A stretch of DNA of 64,000 nucleotides from Nitrospirae bacterium MYbin3 (lineage in GTDB: Bacteria > Nitrospirota > Thermodesulfovibrionia > Thermodesulfovibrionales > Dissulfurispiraceae). Positions 35,784-45,147 of this stretch are shown one piece after another (positions within the stretch are counted from its first letter, which is position 1; every line of letters begins with the position of its first letter). Under the pieces are notes generated by a model that was not told the origin of the DNA, searched no databases, and saw only the letters and a list, made by a program, of their open reading frames with translations. Both the position numbers and the translations under genes were made by a program. The stretch covers positions 21,269 to 85,268 of the forward strand of contig PEAD01000004.1 of NCBI GenBank assembly GCA_002753335.1, given 5' to 3'.

Positions 35784-36719
35784 ATGAAACTGCTTATAAC
35801 AGGTGGGTTTGGTTATCTGGGTTCATGGCTTACCGATTATTTTTGCGATAAGCGGTATGATGTTTCTGTATTGTCGCATTCCTCCAGTGTGTCTTATGAT
35901 CCAAGGGTTCAGTTGTTTCGAGCTAACTTAGAAGATGCGGGGGAGCTCGAATCTGTACTGAAACAGAAATTTGATTGCTGCATTCATGCCGGAAGCATTA
36001 ATGACTCTTTTGTTTCGGATTATGCGAGAAAAGCGCTTCTTGTAAATGCGCTCGGAACAAGGAATATAATCGGGGCTCTTATAAAAAATGGCATACAAAG
36101 GTTTGTTTATCTGAGTACTTTTCATGTTTACGGAGCATCGGAAGGAGTGGTAAGTGAGAGTTCTCCTCTATTGCCGGTAAACGACTATGGAATAACGCAT
36201 CTTTTTGGAGAATATTACGTTAAACAGTTTCACAAAACACATGGACTGCCCTTCACTATTATAAGGCCGACAAACGGGTACGGAGCACCAAAACAGATTG
36301 GTTCTACAAAATGGTATCTGCTGCTTAATGATCTGGTCAGGTCCGCTTTTGAGAAAGGGGTGATAGCTCTCAGCTCAAATGGCCGGGCATACAGGGATTT
36401 TATATGGCTGGGCGATATTTGCCGCATTGTCGATGCCTTGCTTGTATCTTACAGGGCAGAGGGGGCTACCTATAACGTATCAACAGGCTGTTCGCATCGT
36501 TTAATAGATATAGCCGAAATTGTGAAGGAAGTGTATAGCGACCGATATAAAAAAGAGATTAATATTAGCACAAACAGCATGGACCAACGGGATTACTCGC
36601 CTATAACTGTCAGCAATGATTTGCTCATGGAAACCGTCAAGTTTCAGTTTCAGGACAGGCTTAAAGATGAGGTCTGCAAGATATTTGATCTATTGGAGAA
36701 GGGGGTTGACAGGAAATGA
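35784..36719 (+). CDS. Extended SDR, probable CDP-4-keto-6-deoxyhexose reductase, with Y-x-x-x-H
   Basis: A 311-residue SDR with GGFGYLGSW for NAD binding and a YLSTFHVYG strand. The catalytic motif reads DYGITHLFGEYY, so the usual lysine of YxxxK is replaced by histidine (codon CAT). Residues around it are otherwise well conserved, which argues for a specialised active site and not for decay. Following rfbF, rfbG and the RmlC-like gene, it is best explained as the final 4-reductase of a CDP-6-deoxyhexose. It overlaps the GT2 gene by 4 bases. Confidence 0.78.
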   Translation: MKLLITGGFGYLGSWLTDYFCDKRYDVSVLSHSSSVSYDPRVQLFRANLEDAGELESVLKQKFDCCIHAGSINDSFVSDYARKALLVNALGTRNIIGALIKNGIQRFVYLSTFHVYGASEGVVSESSPLLPVNDYGITHLFGEYYVKQFHKTHGLPFTIIRPTNGYGAPKQIGSTKWYLLLNDLVRSAFEKGVIALSSNGRAYRDFIWLGDICRIVDALLVSYRAEGATYNVSTGCSHRLIDIAEIVKEVYSDRYKKEINISTNSMDQRDYSPITVSNDLLMETVKFQFQDRLKDEVCKIFDLLEKGVDRK

Positions 36720-37540
36720 AGCCTCTTGTTTCGATTGTCACCCCAATGTTCAACGCAGAGCCTTACATAGCCGAGACGATCGAGTCTGTACTATCGCAGA
36801 CATATGAGAATTGGGAAATGATAATAGTTGATAACTGTTCTTCCGATAAAAGTAGGAATATTGTCAGGGAATATGCTTCTAAAGATGACAGAATCAGACT
36901 GATTGAGTTGGAATTCAATTCGGGCGGCCCAGCTCGACCTCGTAATATTGGGTTGGGCAATGCACGTGGAGAATACATAGCATTTATAGACTCAGATGAC
37001 TTATGGCTCAAAGAAAAAATTGAGAAGCAGATAAATTTCATGACTAATAATGAAAATATACGTCTGCTCTACTCCCAAGCATTTATTATGCATGACGAGA
37101 CAATAGTGAAAAGGAAAAAGCCGGAGAAATGGACTTTTAAGCGTGGACAGTGCTTCAAAAGGCTTTTCTTATCAAACAATTTTATAATGTGCTGCACTGT
37201 TATGCTCAGATGGAAAGGGAGAGAAGACCATATCTTTTTTGATGAATCTCCAGATCTTATAACAGTAGAGGATTTTGATTTTTGGCTCAGAGTAGCAAGG
37301 GAAGGAATGATTGATTTTCTGGAAGAGCCTTTTTCTATATATCGAATTCATATGTCAAATTTTTCGGCTAGCTCATTAATATTTCTCAAGAGAAATATTA
37401 GACTTATAAAAGCATGGAAAAATCGGGTAAGCAGGTGTCTTTTTGCTGAAAAATGTTGCCTGTTTGTATTGTATGCATGTTACTCGCTTCTTAAAAATTC
37501 ACTCTTTGCGATACTCTCATTAAAAAAGACTTATCGATAG
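36716..37540 (+). CDS. Family 2 glycosyltransferase
   Basis: A 274-residue GT-A transferase: VSIVTPMFNAEPYIAETIES, IIVDNCSSDKS, the DxD region FIDSDDLW and VEDFDFWLRV in the acceptor side. The C-terminal ~40 residues are basic and hydrophobic, suiting membrane contact. It probably transfers the CDP- or other 6-deoxy sugar made by the genes before it. A 61-base gap with no visible signal follows. Confidence 0.85.
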   Translation: MKPLVSIVTPMFNAEPYIAETIESVLSQTYENWEMIIVDNCSSDKSRNIVREYASKDDRIRLIELEFNSGGPARPRNIGLGNARGEYIAFIDSDDLWLKEKIEKQINFMTNNENIRLLYSQAFIMHDETIVKRKKPEKWTFKRGQCFKRLFLSNNFIMCCTVMLRWKGREDHIFFDESPDLITVEDFDFWLRVAREGMIDFLEEPFSIYRIHMSNFSASSLIFLKRNIRLIKAWKNRVSRCLFAEKCCLFVLYACYSLLKNSLFAILSLKKTYR

Positions 37541-37601
37541 AAAAATAGATCATTCGCATACCGGTTTTGTTGAACCTTGTACTGCTCGAGAGCCTGCCGA
37601 T

Positions 37602-38741
37602 ATGACACCACATAAGCCTAAAATACTTTATCTTGTAACTGAGGACTGGTATTTTTGTTCCCATAGGCTTTCTTTGGCTTGCTCGGCACGCGATGCAGGT
37701 TACGATGTTGTGGTTGCTACCCGTGTACGAAATCATGCTGGACACATTACAGGTGAGGGGCTGAGACTCATTCCGATAGAGCTTAGCAGGCGCAGCAAGA
37801 ATCCTTTCATGGAGCTGGGGTTTCTATTTGATTTGATCTCTCTTTACCGTTCCGAGCGTCCTGACATAGTGCATCATGTGGCTTTGAAGCCTGTGATATA
37901 CGGCTCTGTCGCAGCTAAGGTTGCAGGCGTGCCTTCTGTGGTCAACGCACTTACAGGCATGGGGTATGTGTTCACCTCGCGAGAATTGTTGGCAAAGGCG
38001 CTGCGTCCTTTGATCGAGACGATCTTCAGGTTTGTTCTTAATTTAGGAAACAGCCGTCTTATCATTCAGAATCCTGATGACATTGAAATGCTTGTTTCCG
38101 CGAACATTATAAAACCTGAGCGCGCGGTTTTGATAAGAGGCTCGGGCGTTGATATCGAAAAATTCAGTTTTGAGCCGGAGCCTGCGGGGACGCCTCTTGT
38201 AGTTATGGTATCGCGTTTGCTATGGGATAAAGGAGTGAAAGAGTTTGTGGACGCGGCAGGACTTATAAAAGAAAACGAAACTGCTGCGCGTTTTGTTGTT
38301 GTCGGGGAGGCTGACTGCGAAAATCCGGCAGCTATCTCTCAGGGGCAGCTTGAAGAATGGCGCAAAAACAGTGCGGTTGAATTCTGGGGCCATAGTGATA
38401 ATGTGGCCGGGATTTTGAAGCAAGCGCATATAGTCTGTCTCCCTTCCTATCGGGAAGGGCTGCCGAAGGTCTTGATAGAGGCGGCCGCCTGCGGAAGACC
38501 TATTGTGACTACCGATGTCCAGGGATGCCGTGAAGCTGTGCGTCATGGTGTAAACGGGTTGCTTGTTCCGGCACGGGATTTTAAAGCCCTGTCCAAAGCA
38601 TTGGCACTTATTATTGCTGACAAGCAGCTTCGCTTGGATATGGGCGCTAAGGGCAGGGAGATGGCCGAATCCGAATTCTCTACAGGCAAAGTCGTAAAGG
38701 ATACCCTGGCGGTTTATGATAATTTGCTTGCGAAGGCATGA
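37602..38741 (+). CDS. Family 4 glycosyltransferase
   Basis: A 379-residue GT-B enzyme. The N-terminal domain has YLVTEDWYFCSHRLSLA and HHVALKPVIYG. The C-terminal domain has VSRLLWDKGVKEFV and the ExxxxxxxE motif in YREGLPKVLIEAAACG. The N-terminal pattern resembles transferases that act on undecaprenyl-PP-QuiNAc or -FucNAc primers. This fits the QuiNAc-type genes directly downstream, so it may add the second sugar. Confidence 0.87.
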   Translation: MTPHKPKILYLVTEDWYFCSHRLSLACSARDAGYDVVVATRVRNHAGHITGEGLRLIPIELSRRSKNPFMELGFLFDLISLYRSERPDIVHHVALKPVIYGSVAAKVAGVPSVVNALTGMGYVFTSRELLAKALRPLIETIFRFVLNLGNSRLIIQNPDDIEMLVSANIIKPERAVLIRGSGVDIEKFSFEPEPAGTPLVVMVSRLLWDKGVKEFVDAAGLIKENETAARFVVVGEADCENPAAISQGQLEEWRKNSAVEFWGHSDNVAGILKQAHIVCLPSYREGLPKVLIEAAACGRPIVTTDVQGCREAVRHGVNGLLVPARDFKALSKALALIIADKQLRLDMGAKGREMAESEFSTGKVVKDTLAVYDNLLAKA

Positions 38742-39689
38742 ATGAATATACTCGTTACTGGCGCTAACGGTTTTATAGGAAAAGCTTTATGCAAGAGCCT
38801 TTTAGATATGGATTTTGCTGTGCGCGGGGTTGTGCGAAGCGATGAAGCCGGTATTGTTGCAGGCGTCGAGCGTATAGTTGTCGGCGACATAGGCCCTCAA
38901 ACCAACTGGGATTCCGTATTAAAGGGAGTGGATACTGTAGTTCATCTTGCGGCCCGGGTTCATATTATGAAAGATAAAGCTGCTGATCCTCTGTCTGAGT
39001 TTATTGCTGTCAATGCAGCAGCCACAGAGCAGCTCGCACGCACTGCTGCATCAAAAGGTGTTCGGCGGCTGGTCTTTGCCAGCACTATAAAGGTCAACGG
39101 TGAATCTACAAAAGAACGGCCATTTAGAGAATACGATATGCCAAATCCCCAAGACTCGTATGCTGTTTCAAAAATGGAGGCTGAAAGAATCATAAATGAA
39201 GTTTCTAAAAATACAGGGCTCGAAACGGTTGTTTTAAGGCTGCCACTCGTTTACGGCCCTGGCGTCAAAGGAAATATGCTGAAACTTATGGAATACATAC
39301 ACAGAAAAATGCCGCTTCCATTTGGCTGCATCAAAAACAAGCGCAGTTTGATTGGGCTAGAAAATCTTACGCATGCCATAACTACCGCCTCAACGCATGC
39401 GGATGCTGCGGGCCATATGTTTTTGCTCAGCGATGGCCAAGACATTTCCACCCTGGAGCTGATAAAAAGAATAGCCGATGCGATGGGCATAAAACCGCTG
39501 CTGATAAACATTCCTGAATCATTCTTCACTGCTATATCGGTCGCTATGCCGCCTTTGCGACCTGTGCTCGAAAGACTTACAGGTTCTTTAGCTGTTGACA
39601 GCTCAAAGTTTAGACGCATAATCGGATGGAAGCCCAAGTTGACGGTGGATGAGGGCATAAAAAGCATGGTGGCTGACTTTATTTCATAA
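38742..39689 (+). CDS. UDP-4-keto-6-deoxy-GlcNAc 4-reductase-like SDR (WbpV/WreQ type)
   Basis: A 315-residue SDR with GANGFIGKAL and catalytic YAVSK. The segments VHLAARVHIMKD and KNKRSLIGLENL are characteristic of the WbpV/WreQ branch next to WbpM and a primer transferase. Here the same three genes are adjacent. The expected reaction is reduction of UDP-2-acetamido-2,6-dideoxy-4-hexulose to UDP-QuiNAc (or its 4-epimer). The start follows the previous stop directly. Confidence 0.82.
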   Translation: MNILVTGANGFIGKALCKSLLDMDFAVRGVVRSDEAGIVAGVERIVVGDIGPQTNWDSVLKGVDTVVHLAARVHIMKDKAADPLSEFIAVNAAATEQLARTAASKGVRRLVFASTIKVNGESTKERPFREYDMPNPQDSYAVSKMEAERIINEVSKNTGLETVVLRLPLVYGPGVKGNMLKLMEYIHRKMPLPFGCIKNKRSLIGLENLTHAITTASTHADAAGHMFLLSDGQDISTLELIKRIADAMGIKPLLINIPESFFTAISVAMPPLRPVLERLTGSLAVDSSKFRRIIGWKPKLTVDEGIKSMVADFIS

Positions 39690-39691
39690 AA

Positions 39692-40255
39692 ATGTTAAAA
39701 CGCCTTTTCGATATCCTGCTCTCTTTTTCAATAGGGTTAATGCTGCTGCCGGTTATGCTGATTACTGCCCTCGCGGTGAAGCTTACTTCAAAAGGTCCTG
39801 TGCTGTATTGGTCCGACAGGGTCGGCAGGTACAACACAATCTTTAGGATGCCAAAATTCCGAACAATGAAAACCGACACGCCGGCGCTTCCCACCCATCT
39901 TTTTAAGGAAGCGGACAGCCACATCACTGCGATAGGCGGCTTTCTGAGAAGATCGAGCCTCGATGAACTGCCTCAGCTCTATAGTATAATTAAGGGCGAT
40001 ATGAGTTTTGTCGGACCGAGGCCGGCGCTTTTTAATCAGGACGATTTAATAGAATTAAGGACACAGAAAGGCATACACCAGATTATCCCGGGGCTTACAG
40101 GATGGGCACAGGTTAACGGCCGTGATGAGCTGCCGATACCGGTTAAGGTTGAATTTGATGAATACTATCTTAAAAACAGGTCCTTGATGCTGGACCTAAG
40201 GATTATCTGGATGACATTTTTTAAAGTTGCAAAACAGGAGGGTATAGAACACTGA
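39692..40255 (+). CDS. Initiating polyprenyl-phosphate sugar-1-phosphate transferase (PglC/WreU type)
   Basis: A 187-residue monotopic phosphoglycosyl transferase that loads the first sugar phosphate onto undecaprenyl phosphate. It has a single N-terminal re-entrant hydrophobic helix (residues 4-28), FRMPKFRTM, the catalytic Asp-Glu pair D91-E92 in SSLDELPQL, and VGPRPAL. Its small size matches PglC/WreU and not the long WbaP/WcaJ forms. With the neighbouring reductase and WbpM-like dehydratase it would start a glycan with QuiNAc or a related sugar. Confidence 0.92.
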   Translation: MLKRLFDILLSFSIGLMLLPVMLITALAVKLTSKGPVLYWSDRVGRYNTIFRMPKFRTMKTDTPALPTHLFKEADSHITAIGGFLRRSSLDELPQLYSIIKGDMSFVGPRPALFNQDDLIELRTQKGIHQIIPGLTGWAQVNGRDELPIPVKVEFDEYYLKNRSLMLDLRIIWMTFFKVAKQEGIEH

Positions 40256-40257
40256 AG

Positions 40258-42174
40258 ATGAAAGGTTTTATTGAAGACCTGTTCAGTCCAACGCATATCA
40301 AGCGCACCTTGTTTTTTGTTTCGGTGGATTCTGTTATTATCGCTGTTTCTCTGTATCTCTGTTTTCTGCTTAGGTTTGAGTTCAATATCCCGGAGCATTA
40401 CTTAGATGCGATGCTTGCATCGTTGCCATTTTTTATTGCGGTGAAGGTTGCGGCGCTTTTCTTTTTCAGACTCTACCGTATGACCTGGCGTTTTGTCAGT
40501 ATTAATGAGCTTTTCAATATAATCAAAGGGTTGCTTATATCCGAGATGGTTCTTATGGTTCTCATCTTTATTCCACTTCCGCTGCAATTACCAGTATACC
40601 CTTTTGATGCATTGCCAATTAGCAGGTTCCCGAGAAGCATTTTTCTGATGGATAGCGCAATATCGCTTATTCTGATATCAGGATTAAGATTGTCAAAGAG
40701 GCTCTTCCTAGAGATAGTCTTAAAGCAAAACCAGAAAAGACAGGGCAGCAAAACTATAGTGGTGGGCGCGGGCCATACAGGAGAGATGATTCTTAGGGAT
40801 ATTCTGGGACGTGCTTCTTCCTCCCTGAACCCTATAGGGCTTCTTGATGATGATGCTAATAAAACAGGAACTTACATACACGGCGTGAGAGTCTTAAATA
40901 CTATCGCAGGCCTTGAGTATGAGATTAGGAAAAATGATGTAGAAGTTGTGATAATCGCAATTCCTTCCCTAGATCACAAAAACATAAGACAAATATACGA
41001 CTCTGCAAAGACCGCCGGTGCCGCAAGGATAAAGATCGTTCCCCGGATATATGATTTTCAAGGTTCTAAAGTCAATTTGCAGGATTTGGAGGACATAAGC
41101 ATCGAGGACCTAATCGGCAGGCAGAAGATAAGCGTTGATTATCTTGAGATAGGAGAATTTCTAAAAAACAGAACAATACTTCTTACAGGCGCCGGAGGCT
41201 CTATAGGCTCCGAGATCGCCCTGCAGGTCAGCGGTTTCGAACCTAAAAAGATCATACTTTTCGATATTGATGAAACGGGTCTGCACAATATCGGGTTGAA
41301 GATCAAAAGGACCTTTCCGCAGATGATCGACAGTATCGTTTTTGTTGTTGGTGATATAAAGGAGAAAAGCAAGGTCAGAGAAGTTTTTGATTCTATGAAA
41401 CCTGAGATTGTTTTCCATGCTGCTGCGTACAAGCATGTTCCTATGATGGAATACAACCCTGCTGAGGCGGTGAAGGTAAATGTTTTCGGCACTTTTAATC
41501 TGGCCGAAGCTGCTGCTATCTATGATGTGAATAAATTTATCATGATATCAACAGACAAGGCGGTTAGGCCCACGAGCGTAATGGGAGCAACAAAAAAAGT
41601 GGCCGAATATATCTGCAATTCTTTCAACGGTTCTGGCAACACTAGTTTTGCTTCGGTGCGGTTTGGGAACGTACTGGGAAGCAGGGGAAGCGTGCTTCCG
41701 CTTTTTATGGAGCAGCTGAAGCATGGTGGTCCGCTTACAGTAACCCACAAAGAGATGCAGAGATATTTTATTACTATTCCCGAGGCTGTATCCCTTGTTT
41801 TGCAGGCGTCTGTTCTAGCTTCAGGAGGACAGGTGCTTGTGCTTGATATGGGGGAACCTGTAAAGATAGTAAGGCTTGCCGAAGAGTTGATAAGGATACA
41901 CGGCCTTGAGCCTTACCGCGATATTGGGATAGAATTTGTGGGGATGAGGCCGGGTGAAAAGCTGTTCGAAGAGATTCTAACGGCTGAAGAGGGTACTGTC
42001 CCTGGCAAACATGAGAAGATTTTTGTGGCTAACAGCAGCGACAGCCATTCTATTGATGAGATAAAGTTTGTTCTATCACAATTTGCTAATGTTCTTAATG
42101 CAGCTCCTGATGCTCGCGACTCGATGATAAGGGATTTGCTCAGGAAACATGTCAAGCATTTCGCGGATGTTTAA
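40258..42174 (+). CDS. WbpM/CapD-type UDP-GlcNAc C6 dehydratase, membrane form
   Basis: A 638-residue protein with four N-terminal membrane helices (within residues 15-150), a first Rossmann segment VVGAGHTGEMILRD and a C-terminal SDR with TGAGGSIGSEIAL. The catalytic region is TSVMGATKK, where Met stands in for the usual Tyr, as in WbpM/FlaA1. It makes UDP-4-keto-6-deoxy-GlcNAc, the substrate of the reductase upstream. It ends this long + strand gene run; its stop overlaps that of the convergent GT9 gene by 4 bases, leaving no room for a terminator. Confidence 0.93.
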   Translation: MKGFIEDLFSPTHIKRTLFFVSVDSVIIAVSLYLCFLLRFEFNIPEHYLDAMLASLPFFIAVKVAALFFFRLYRMTWRFVSINELFNIIKGLLISEMVLMVLIFIPLPLQLPVYPFDALPISRFPRSIFLMDSAISLILISGLRLSKRLFLEIVLKQNQKRQGSKTIVVGAGHTGEMILRDILGRASSSLNPIGLLDDDANKTGTYIHGVRVLNTIAGLEYEIRKNDVEVVIIAIPSLDHKNIRQIYDSAKTAGAARIKIVPRIYDFQGSKVNLQDLEDISIEDLIGRQKISVDYLEIGEFLKNRTILLTGAGGSIGSEIALQVSGFEPKKIILFDIDETGLHNIGLKIKRTFPQMIDSIVFVVGDIKEKSKVREVFDSMKPEIVFHAAAYKHVPMMEYNPAEAVKVNVFGTFNLAEAAAIYDVNKFIMISTDKAVRPTSVMGATKKVAEYICNSFNGSGNTSFASVRFGNVLGSRGSVLPLFMEQLKHGGPLTVTHKEMQRYFITIPEAVSLVLQASVLASGGQVLVLDMGEPVKIVRLAEELIRIHGLEPYRDIGIEFVGMRPGEKLFEEILTAEEGTVPGKHEKIFVANSSDSHSIDEIKFVLSQFANVLNAAPDARDSMIRDLLRKHVKHFADV

Positions 42175-43196
42175 ACTGCAGGTTCTTCTTCTAGGATTTC
42201 TTGCAGGCCTTTAAAAACCGCCTCAACGCTTACATCCCCCGCTTTTTTGCTTTTGTCCTGAAGTATAAGATGTCTTGTTCCCCACGGCCTCCACCTATCC
42301 TGCCTAGTTGATCCCCAAATAGTAACAATCGATTTCCCGAGCGCCGCAGCTATATGCATAGCGCCTCCGTCACAGCAGACCACAAGATTGCTTGCGCTGA
42401 GCGCAGCTATTAATTCGCTCAGGTTTTTGGTCTTATAAGCGGTGGCTTTTGCCCCAAGTGCAGCAGTAAAAACCTCGGCCTTTTCATCGTCTCCGGGGTG
42501 GTATACATTGCTTTCGCTGCCTGGAGACCAGAGAAGAAGAATAGAGGCTTTCAGGTTTTTTGAGACAAGGTTCCCGAGCGCAATGAAATTTTCTATTGAC
42601 CATCTATTGTCTTTTTTTCTGCTGCTTATGTGGAATGCTATAACAGGCCGCTTTACGCCTGATGCCGACAGAAAAGTTTCGACCTTTTTTCTTTCTTTAT
42701 CCGAAGGATAAACTTTCATTGCAGGTGGCGAGCCGCTTATTCCAAGTTTCGAAAGAAGCCCAAAGGTGCGCTCCACCTCGTGCAATGGGCCGTCGGATTC
42801 AATAACCGCGGCATTGTATCCTGAGTGTTTCAATCCCTCTCTGCTATATCCTACTCGCATTGCAGCCCCTGTGAGCCTTGTGTAACGTTCAAGCCGTTTC
42901 GAACAAGAACCGCAGGCTATCGCCACATCAAAACGCTCTCTACGTATTTTCATAAGCAGGCGCATATTGTCGAAAGCAACCGTGATTTTATTTTTCGAGG
43001 AGTGTTTTGCTTTTTCGTAAACATAGATATCGTCAATATCAGAATTGCCCAGGAGTGCATCGGCATTGTAGGTGTTTACGAGCACGCATATCTTTGCCTG
43101 AGGAAAATGTTCTCGCGCCACATGTATTGCCGGAGTGGTGCAGATAAGGTCTCCGATATTGTCACGCCGTATAAAGAGTATTTTTTTGATCATCAA
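42171..43196 (-). CDS. Family 9 glycosyltransferase (heptosyltransferase type)
   Basis: A 341-residue GT-B transferase. It begins IKKILFIRRDNIGDLICTTP, which is diagnostic of the family, and has VVCCDGGAMHIAAALGKS followed by TIWGSTRQDRWRPWG in the donor site. GT9 enzymes add heptose to the LPS inner core; related ones act in O-antigen synthesis. It is the last gene of the - strand run from 51 kb and overlaps the O-antigen ligase-like gene by 4 bases. Confidence 0.9.
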   Translation of the reverse strand: MMIKKILFIRRDNIGDLICTTPAIHVAREHFPQAKICVLVNTYNADALLGNSDIDDIYVYEKAKHSSKNKITVAFDNMRLLMKIRRERFDVAIACGSCSKRLERYTRLTGAAMRVGYSREGLKHSGYNAAVIESDGPLHEVERTFGLLSKLGISGSPPAMKVYPSDKERKKVETFLSASGVKRPVIAFHISSRKKDNRWSIENFIALGNLVSKNLKASILLLWSPGSESNVYHPGDDEKAEVFTAALGAKATAYKTKNLSELIAALSASNLVVCCDGGAMHIAAALGKSIVTIWGSTRQDRWRPWGTRHLILQDKSKKAGDVSVEAVFKGLQEILEEEPAV

Positions 43197-44473
43197 ACTC
43201 TGTTCTCGTCCGATTTTTGAAGCCTGTATGCCAAGGCCGCACCCATGCCTAATAAGACCATAAAGAGCAGCTTTGAGTCGCCTGCATCAAAACTGCCGAA
43301 AAAGTTGTTGACCCAGTATCCGGACATCATAGCAAGCAATGCGCCGGCAAAGCAGTGTCCCAGACTGTTTTTTTCAGCAACGGTTTTCTTCCAGACCAGT
43401 GCGATAAAAAAAGCCAGCGATAAAATCATATATAGGAAAACCGCCAATCCTTGAAGTCCGAGCTCGAATGCCATACCGATAAAGGTGTTATGCACCTGAG
43501 CATAAATGAAATCTTTATTGCTTTCGTTCCTTACTGTTCTCCCGAATAGAAACCGTCCGTAGCCGTGTGGCTTAAAAGGTTCCTCAGAAATCCTGTCCAG
43601 AGCTGTTTTCCACATGGCCAAGCGATGACCGGTGCCTGTTCTTTCTTCCTGAGCGAATTTTAAGGCTATCTCTGTGGGGGGCATTTTCATGAACTCAGAA
43701 GCTGTGGGGAAGGTGACGCCTTTGAATGTAATATTTGCCAATAATACTATAGAGATCAGGACTAATATTGCTGATGGTGCCAGGTGTTTAGAGAAACGTT
43801 TCTCTGAGATAAAAAGCAGCAGAATCACAAATGCCTCAACCCCCAAAGCTAGATATGACGCTCTTGTAAATGTTATATACAAGGCTAAGGTATTTATAAT
43901 CAAAAGAGCGGCAAGCGCTAATTTGTGTATGCTCTCCTTTGCGTACAAGAGGGCGAAGAAAACAAACGGTATTATGGTGGTGTGATAAAGACCTGCTGCA
44001 GCTCCACCGCCTGGGTCTCTCAGGCCACCTGCTCTGTATGTAGATGTGGCCCATGTTCCATCATGAATATGAAAGTCTATGAACGAATAAAGGCTGAATA
44101 TTAGGCTTCCAATAAAAAGAACCTTCATTATGGTTGTGACATCTTTTTCGTTTTTAATCGCGTAATAAATTGTGTAAAAGACCGCAACAGGAGTCAAAAA
44201 CTCTCTCCATAATTCTTTCAAGCTTTTATGGATGTCTACCGAAGTAGGCAGTGATGCGATTATTGCTATGAAGAACAAGAGAAATGGCAATTCAAACGGG
44301 GTCTTGATATAACGGAAGTCTCTGGATAGGTAGTACCGCCCTAAAACAGCTGCAATCGTTATGCCGATGGCAAAGGAACGCACTGTGATGGTGTGTGCTA
44401 TGGGCAGAACGAATACCAGTACGCAGAGGCAAAAAAGCGCAGTATGTTCGAGCCTATGAATGTTTATATTCAT
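43193..44473 (-). CDS. O-antigen ligase/polymerase-like membrane protein
   Basis: A 426-residue protein with about ten to eleven hydrophobic helices and a large periplasmic loop. TFTRASYLAL is the membrane-edge motif of the Wzy_C (WaaL/O-antigen ligase) family, and GYGRFLFG with QVHNTFIGMAFELG carries the conserved loop histidine. It would join polyprenyl-linked glycan to lipid A core, or polymerise repeats, in the periplasm. The surrounding GT9 genes favour the ligase reading. Confidence 0.85.
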   Translation of the reverse strand: MNINIHRLEHTALFCLCVLVFVLPIAHTITVRSFAIGITIAAVLGRYYLSRDFRYIKTPFELPFLLFFIAIIASLPTSVDIHKSLKELWREFLTPVAVFYTIYYAIKNEKDVTTIMKVLFIGSLIFSLYSFIDFHIHDGTWATSTYRAGGLRDPGGGAAAGLYHTTIIPFVFFALLYAKESIHKLALAALLIINTLALYITFTRASYLALGVEAFVILLLFISEKRFSKHLAPSAILVLISIVLLANITFKGVTFPTASEFMKMPPTEIALKFAQEERTGTGHRLAMWKTALDRISEEPFKPHGYGRFLFGRTVRNESNKDFIYAQVHNTFIGMAFELGLQGLAVFLYMILSLAFFIALVWKKTVAEKNSLGHCFAGALLAMMSGYWVNNFFGSFDAGDSKLLFMVLLGMGAALAYRLQKSDENRV

Positions 44474-44487
44474 TAGGAGGCAGTGGA

Positions 44488-45147
44488 CTAAGGTTGTTTT
44501 GCAGTTTTTCGGCCTACCGCAAAATAACCGATGCTGTGGTCGCTTGTATCGATCTTTTCGTCAACCCATTCAGCGAGGAGCTCTAAGGGCCGTATTATTT
44601 TTCCCAGTTTTCGCCTCCACCATTTCGATTTCAGCTCGATCAATCGCATAGGATACCAAACAAGAAAAGTGCAGACCCCCCCGTTTGGAATAAGCTCGAT
44701 CATTTCAACTCCGTTTTTTTCGAACAGATGCCGAAACCCGTCCTTGCTAAAGCGGAAATAATCGAGAGGCTCTTTGTGATAAGGCGCCATCCACCCGGTT
44801 GCGAGGAATATATGCCCGTTTGATTTGCATACTCTTGCGAGTTCTGCCATAAGCTCTCCCGGTTCAGGCACATGCTCTATTACCTGAGAGCATATTACGG
44901 TTTCGGCTGCGCCAGACTTTAGAGGTATATTCATCACGTTGCCGATGAAGCCTATATGGGCAGGAACTTTATCTCCAAACTGCCGTGCACTGCTTAAATT
45001 ATCGAAGCCTATATAATCTGTCGCATATTTTTTTATAAGCCCGGCGTATTTCCCGCTGCCCGCCCCGACATCCAGAGTAAGCCCTCTGCAATAAAATGGA
45101 AGCACTCTTTTGAGAATGCTTATCGTGTATGATTTAGGTTCGCGCAT
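44488..45147 (-). CDS. Class I SAM-dependent methyltransferase
   Basis: A 219-residue Methyltransf_11-type enzyme with LTLDVGAGSGKYAGLI for SAM, ETVICSQVIEHVPEPG after it and PLDYFRFSKDGFRHLF in the substrate part. It overlaps the upstream GT9 gene by 28 bases, so translation is coupled. Methylation of a core or O-antigen sugar is the likely role. Confidence 0.83.
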   Translation of the reverse strand: MREPKSYTISILKRVLPFYCRGLTLDVGAGSGKYAGLIKKYATDYIGFDNLSSARQFGDKVPAHIGFIGNVMNIPLKSGAAETVICSQVIEHVPEPGELMAELARVCKSNGHIFLATGWMAPYHKEPLDYFRFSKDGFRHLFEKNGVEMIELIPNGGVCTFLVWYPMRLIELKSKWWRRKLGKIIRPLELLAEWVDEKIDTSDHSIGYFAVGRKTAKQP

